Below are positions 28,857 through 31,828 of a stretch of DNA of 31,828 nt, piece after piece; within the stretch, counting starts at the first letter, position 1; each line of letters opens with the position of its first letter. This stretch comes from Chara braunii (Eukaryota > Streptophyta > Charophyceae > Charales > Characeae): NCBI GenBank assembly GCA_003427395.1, contig BFEA01000263.1, positions 1,136,629-1,168,456 of the forward strand, written 5' to 3'. Position numbers and translations under genes: made by a program. The notes beneath the pieces are model-generated. The model did not search any database. It was not told where the DNA came from and saw only the letters and a list, made by a program, of their open reading frames with translations.

Positions 28857-29801
28857 TCAGGAGCAAACCCAGACTAGGTCGCCTACCTGGAACTGCGACG
28901 GACGACCGTGCTTGTTGGCTTGCTCTATCATCTTATGCTGGGCCTTCCTGAGGTTCTCTATCACGGTAGCAATCTCTTTCTCGTGCTGTAGTGCAAACTC
29001 CCTAGTACTAGGCGGTAGCCTCTGGATCTGGTCCCGGTTCAGTCCCTCAAACGGCCTACGTGGTCTAAAGGACTTATGTAGTTCGTTGGGAGTGCGACAG
29101 GTTGCTAAATGCACGCTGTTGTTATATGCACAGGCTACCTTCGGAAGCATCTCATCCCAGTTGACTTGATCAGGTCTAATGTACATTCTAAGAACTTGTT
29201 GCAGGATCTTGTTCATCTGTTCGGTCTGACCGTTAGTCTCTGGATGGCGGCCAGACGACATCAATAACTTAGAGTAGTAGACTCTCATCCGTTCTTGGCG
29301 GTTCTGACTAGTGAATCTGGTGTCTCTGTCACTAACTATGGATAGCGGTAGACCATGATCACTGACCCAATGATCAAAGAACTTCTCTATTACGAAATTT
29401 GTGTGTGCCTCTGAAGGCAAAGGGACAAAAACTGCATACTTACTAAATCTATCAACTATAACCATGACATGGCTCTTGCCATGCCTACTCTGAACCCCAG
29501 CATCAATGAAATCTATGGACACTGACTCTTCGGGCCCCGAGGGAATAGGCAAGGGTCTGAGAAGACCCAAAGGGGCTCGCATAGTGGTCTTGTTTCTCTG
29601 GCACACTTTACAACTGCGTACATAATCTATGCAGTCAACCTTCATGTCAGGCCATGTATATGCACGAACGAGGTTGGCTAATGTCTTTTGCCAACCGAAG
29701 TGTCCCTCTGTGTCGTGGCATTCCCCTAAGAGTAAACTACGGATCTCTTCACTGTTGGGAACACATAAACGATTGACTACGTTAGTCTTCTCAAATAACA
29801 A
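28857..29801 (-). pseudogene. Element C integrase, zinc-binding and catalytic core
   Basis: This 314-residue open segment contains CHDTEGHFG and CKVCQRNK (HHCC zinc-binding; one residue shorter than usual between the two His). The catalytic core has Asp in SIDFIDAG, Asp in VSDRDTRFTS and Glu in HPETNGQTEQMNK, so the Asp/Asp/Glu triad is complete. DLVWVCS, the beginning of the C-terminal domain, is followed by a premature stop. The enzyme would insert the cDNA into the chromosome. This is the best-preserved integrase in the window, but the upstream junction near 29830 is interrupted. Confidence 0.92.
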
Positions 29802-29876
29802 CCCATCTGTAGTGCGGTAATCTGGTTCGGACTTTGAGACTCCTTAACTCTCTTGAGGAGGTCGCTATAAATAGGG

Positions 29877-30320
29877 TCATGTGCATACGCCTCTTTGACT
29901 TTCTGTTGCAGGGCTCTCCCTATGTCCAGATAGTGTACTATCGCTCCAAAGTAATCGACTCTTCCTACTTAGAGTGTCCGCAACTACATTGTACTTTCCT
30001 TTGACAGGCTTGAGCTCAAAGTCAAACTGATCTATCTCTGCGGCCCACCTAATAAGCTTAGGTATCATCTTGGCCTGCGTCTTCAACCACCTTAATGTCT
30101 TGTGGTCTAAGTAGACTTTGAAGTGCCTCCCAAGCAAGTAATGCTTCCAATGGTCTAACGCTTGCCTGAGAGCGCAGAGTTCCCTCTCGTAGGTTGATAA
30201 CGCTACCTTCTCTGAAGGCATCCTAGCAGACATGACCTTTACGGGTCTATACCCATTGCCATCATCTTGTTGTAGAACAACACCTATACCATACTGACTG
30301 GCATCAGTGGGGACATGTTG
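29877..30320 (-). pseudogene. Element C RNase H
   Basis: The minus strand from about 30311 reads DASQYGIGVVLQQDDG (first catalytic Asp), then STYERELCALRQALDHWKHY (Glu), LDHKTLRWL (Asp) and VVADTLSRKS (last Asp). The motif order and spacing are normal for Ty3/gypsy. Between this segment and the RT connection (30533-30342) the frame is disturbed near 30330. Downstream the reading becomes irregular before the integrase. Confidence 0.85.
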
Positions 30321-30341
30321 ACAACAAAAAGCAAAGACAGA

Positions 30342-31050
30342 TCAACTACCTTGAGGACCGGGTATTCTATCAAGGCCCGCTTTAATTTCTTTAGGGCCGA
30401 TGTATAGTCTTGGTCTCACCTCCAGATTGCTATTCTTTAGCAATCTGCAAAGGGGGGCAGCAATGACAGAGAAGTTCCTCGCGAACGTCCTGTAATAGTT
30501 TGCCAACCCTAGAAACGACTGCAACTTTGTCAACGTGCGGGGAGTTGGTCAATCTCTAATCGCTGGTATCTTATTGTCCTCAGGCTTTTTGCCATCTCCA
30601 TCTAAAACGTGGCCCAAGTACAAAACTTTCGTCTTGGCCCACTCGCACTTCTTCGCGTTGATCTTGAAGTTAGCTTCTCTCAGCTTCTCCAAGACCTGCC
30701 TTAGATGAGCCTCGTGCTCCTGGAGGGTCTTGCTAAATACTAGAATATCATCTAGATACACAATCACAAATCTATCTAACCACGACCTGAACAAATCGTA
30801 CATGCAGCGCTGAAATGTGGTCGGTGTGTTGTTAGTCCAAAGGGCATCACTATAAGCTCGTAGTGCCCGTATCTAGTCCTGAACGTCGTTTCATACTGAT
30901 TATTAGGATGTACCTCTATCTAATGATAGCCTGACTTCAAGTCTATTTAGAGAAATACTTGCAACCCTGCACCCTATCCAACAAATCATCTATCCGGGGC
31001 AATGGTTCTGCATTCTTTACTTTGACGGCGTTAATAGACCCCTATAATCG
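30342..31050 (-). pseudogene. Element C reverse transcriptase, 3' half and connection
   Basis: Frame 30803-30549 carries FVIVYLDDILVFSKTL with the catalytic YLDD at 30758-30747, then NAKKCEW and VLYLGHVLDGDG, ending IRD and a stop where the conserved Trp of RDWP should be (30548-30546). The same frame continues [20 protein letters not shown] to 30342. Between about 31030 and 30805 the RT palm is damaged by at least one frameshift and several stops, although KSGYHQ-like and MPFGL-like remnants are discernible. Confidence 0.85.
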
Positions 31051-31828
31051 ATGCGTATGTGTAACTCTCCCTCTTTCTTGGGGACAAACAGGACAGGCGC
31101 TCCGAACGGAGATGAACTGGGCCTAATCCAACCCTTCTCAAGGAGTTCGTCTGATTGCTTGCACAACTCCTTTAACTCTCTTGGGGACATTCTATACACA
31201 GTCCCCTTAGGAGTCCTACTGCCAGGCTCTATCTCAAGGCGATGCTGGATTGGTCGTGGCACTACTCCTGTAGGCGGCTCAGACAAAACTGCATATTCCT
31301 CCAGCAGCTTGGAAATGTGAGGGTCGATCGACTCTTCCTCCTTGGGCTCAGTAGCTGGACTAACATAGGCTACAAAGACCTGTTCTTCTAGCTGCTCCTT
31401 CTTCATCAATCTTGTGAATGCAGGAGCGTTGAGGCAGCAATGTGCTAAGGGGTTGTCTATCCCTGATACATGAAACAGGCGAGCAGTCTTGACTTCACCT
31501 GACATAATAGGGAGCCTGCACTCGTGCTCTCTTAAATGGAGTGTGGCTCCTGCTGCCTCTCCCCAGTCCATTCCTAGGAGCATATCAAACCGGAGATTGT
31601 CCTGTACGAGGAGAGTCAGGGAATGGGGAACTCTCTCTACCTCCCCATTTTTCTCAAGGCGGAAATATGCCTGGACTCCCTCGACGTAATCCTCTATTCG
31701 CATGGTGCGATTGTCTGCGAGGATACTAACTATAGGCTCTTCTAACTTCTGGACTTTCAAATTTAACTTCAGCTTCTGCAACGCTTTACGACTAATGTAA
31801 CTGCGGGTGGCCCCACTATCTATAAAAG
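31017..31828 (-). pseudogene. Element C protease and start of RT
   Basis: The minus strand at the window end reads FIDSGATRSYISRKAL, with the retropepsin triplet Asp-Ser-Gly intact (DSGAT at 31820-31806). It is followed by LADNRTMR, FDMLLGMDWG and a spacer with EEQVFVAYVSPATE. The RT begins with VPRPIQHRLEIEPGSR, VYRMSPRELKEL, WIRPSSSPFGAPVLFV and RIDYRGL, after which a frameshift near 31030 gives a stop. Compared with elements A and B this protease is the only one with both an intact loop and an uninterrupted frame into RT. Confidence 0.9.

Larger units (their letters stand above)
27635..31828 (-). mobile_element. Element C: degenerate Ty3/gypsy retrotransposon, cut by the window end
   Basis: Minus-strand order from the window end: protease (31828-about 31400), RT (about 31220-30480), RNase H (30320-29950), integrase (29801-28857), chromo-like tail (28840-28439), a G-rich stretch (28412-28401) and the 3' LTR (28400-27635). 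Gag and the 5' LTR lie beyond the window. Frameshifts near 31030 and 28860 and stops near 30547 and 29840 inactivate it, yet several catalytic motifs are intact, so it may be younger than element B. Confidence 0.9.

Overview
The window looks like repeat-rich nuclear DNA from a plant-lineage eukaryote. Pieces of four separate transposable elements fill most of it, and their reading frames are broken by stops and frameshifts. Tandem and simple repeats are frequent, there is a 190-base assembly gap, and the one host-like coding piece is a short exon with canonical splice borders. The wording of the gypsy polyproteins, with primer-binding sites of the plant initiator-Met-tRNA type (TGGTATC...), suggests a streptophyte. 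From memory it is most like the charophyte alga Chara braunii; that is recall, not a search. I see no operons, Shine-Dalgarno sites, CRISPR arrays or tRNA/rRNA genes.

Layout. 1-228: 3' part of an LTR (family C, plus orientation). 229 to about 3340, minus: a degenerate APE-type LINE with endonuclease, reverse transcriptase and C-terminal region. About 3340-3980: unassigned. 3981 to about 10770, plus: element A, a Ty3/gypsy element with a broken gag, protease, RT, RNase H, integrase and chromo-like tail, then a polypurine tract and a 3' LTR. 10980-11098, plus: a host TPR exon. 11245 to about 19380, minus: element B, a Ty3/gypsy element with its 3' LTR at 11245-12325 and an unusual gag-protease-gag-protease arrangement. 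19430-20818, plus: a second LTR of the same family as B's 3' LTR but in the opposite orientation, interrupted by the gap and followed by a primer-binding site. 20830-24500: non-coding sequence with three tandem-repeat blocks. About 24800-25130: LTR-like relic. 25880-26503, plus: a probable solo LTR of family C. 27635-31828, minus: element C, a Ty3/gypsy element running off the window end inside its protease, with its 3' LTR at 27635-28400.

How the parts relate. The gypsy elements share the order gag, protease, RT, RNase H, integrase, chromo-like tail, but no copy has an intact polyprotein. Some catalytic sites are intact (YLDD in A and C; integrase Asp/Asp/Glu in B and C). Others are lost (YVDN in B's RT; motif A Asp to Tyr in the LINE; DIG for DSG in A's protease). 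The TPR exon suggests that elements A and B sit in large introns of one plus-strand host gene, though neighbouring exons were not found. I see no evidence for a new defence or metabolic system. The most informative observations are the host exon, the chimeric gag-protease organisation of B, and the inverted LTR pairs.
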